From NCBI GenBank assembly GCA_964575225.1, contig CAZNQW010000091.1:1-14382 (forward strand): a stretch of DNA of 14,382 nt, given 5' to 3'. This stretch comes from CAZNQW01 sp964575225 (GTDB taxonomy: Bacteria > Chloroflexota > Anaerolineae > JAAYZQ01). The position numbers were made by a program, and so were the translations under genes. This document shows, piece after piece, positions 13,728 through 14,382 of the stretch. The notes under the pieces are model-generated. The model was not told the origin of the DNA and did no database searches. It saw only the letters and a program-made list of their open reading frames with translations. Positions within the stretch are counted from its first letter, which is position 1. Each line of letters opens with the position of its first letter.

Positions 13728-13735
13728 AAGGAGAG
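13728..13735 (+). promoter_or_regulatory. Ribosome-binding site of gatB
   Basis: AAGGAGAG ends 3 bases before the ATG at 13739, with its GGAG core 5-7 bases away. It is the strongest Shine-Dalgarno site in part B and fixes the gatB start. Confidence 0.7.
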
Positions 13736-13738
13736 CCC

Positions 13739-14382
<644 letters not shown>

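Overview
The window looks like two unrelated bacterial DNAs joined end to end, with sequencing artefacts at its left edge and in the middle. Bases 1-50 are an Illumina P7/i7 adapter. Bases 51 to about 8520 (part A, interrupted by 100 Ns at 7372-7471) are a tetrahydromethanopterin (H4MPT) / methylofuran C1-transfer island. Bases about 8520 to 14382 (part B) read as a Desulfovibrionales-type chromosome segment. The join has no Ns, but a nucleotidyltransferase from part A and a flgM-like gene from part B are both cut off there. A chimeric contig is the simplest explanation, so the two halves should not be read as one system. Part A: on the + strand, the 3' end of fhcD, then fhcC, mch, a RimK-type ATP-grasp ligase and a CitG-like protein, each overlapping the next by 4 to 8 bases. 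A HisA-like TIM-barrel gene sits on the - strand and overlaps its neighbours at both ends. The + strand resumes with three genes that match methanofuran-biosynthesis families: an MfnD-like tyramine-glutamate ligase, an MfnF-like ASKHA protein and an MfnE-like amino-acid-kinase-fold kinase. They converge on mfnB (- strand), which is broken by the N gap. FhcC/FhcD (formyltransferase/hydrolase complex) and Mch carry formaldehyde- or formate-level C1 units on methylofuran and H4MPT. MfnB/D/E/F make the furan cofactor. The RimK-like, CitG-like and HisA-like proteins are probably cofactor-biosynthesis accessories. High GC, Shine-Dalgarno sites and the bacterial style of this gene set suggest a non-proteobacterial C1-metabolising bacterium; the phylum cannot be fixed from sequence alone. 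Part A ends with a promoter region (tandem repeat plus a perfect TATAAT) and a truncated archaeal-type nucleotidyltransferase. Part B: a truncated flgM-like gene and a DVU0524-type FlgM-associated gene on the - strand, behind a good sigma-28 (FliA) promoter. Divergent from these is a tightly coupled + strand series: NAD kinase, a large variant DUF89/ARMT1-like protein, lipoprotein murein transglycosylase MltA, a DUF4254 protein, and the 5' part of gatB, which runs off the window. The DVU0524 family and the strongly CTG/GAC-biased codon use point to a sulfate-reducing Desulfovibrionales member. No stretch over 300 bases lacks a gene. The longest intergenic regions are 7744-8006 (263 bp) and 9139-9305 (167 bp), and both hold candidate control signals.
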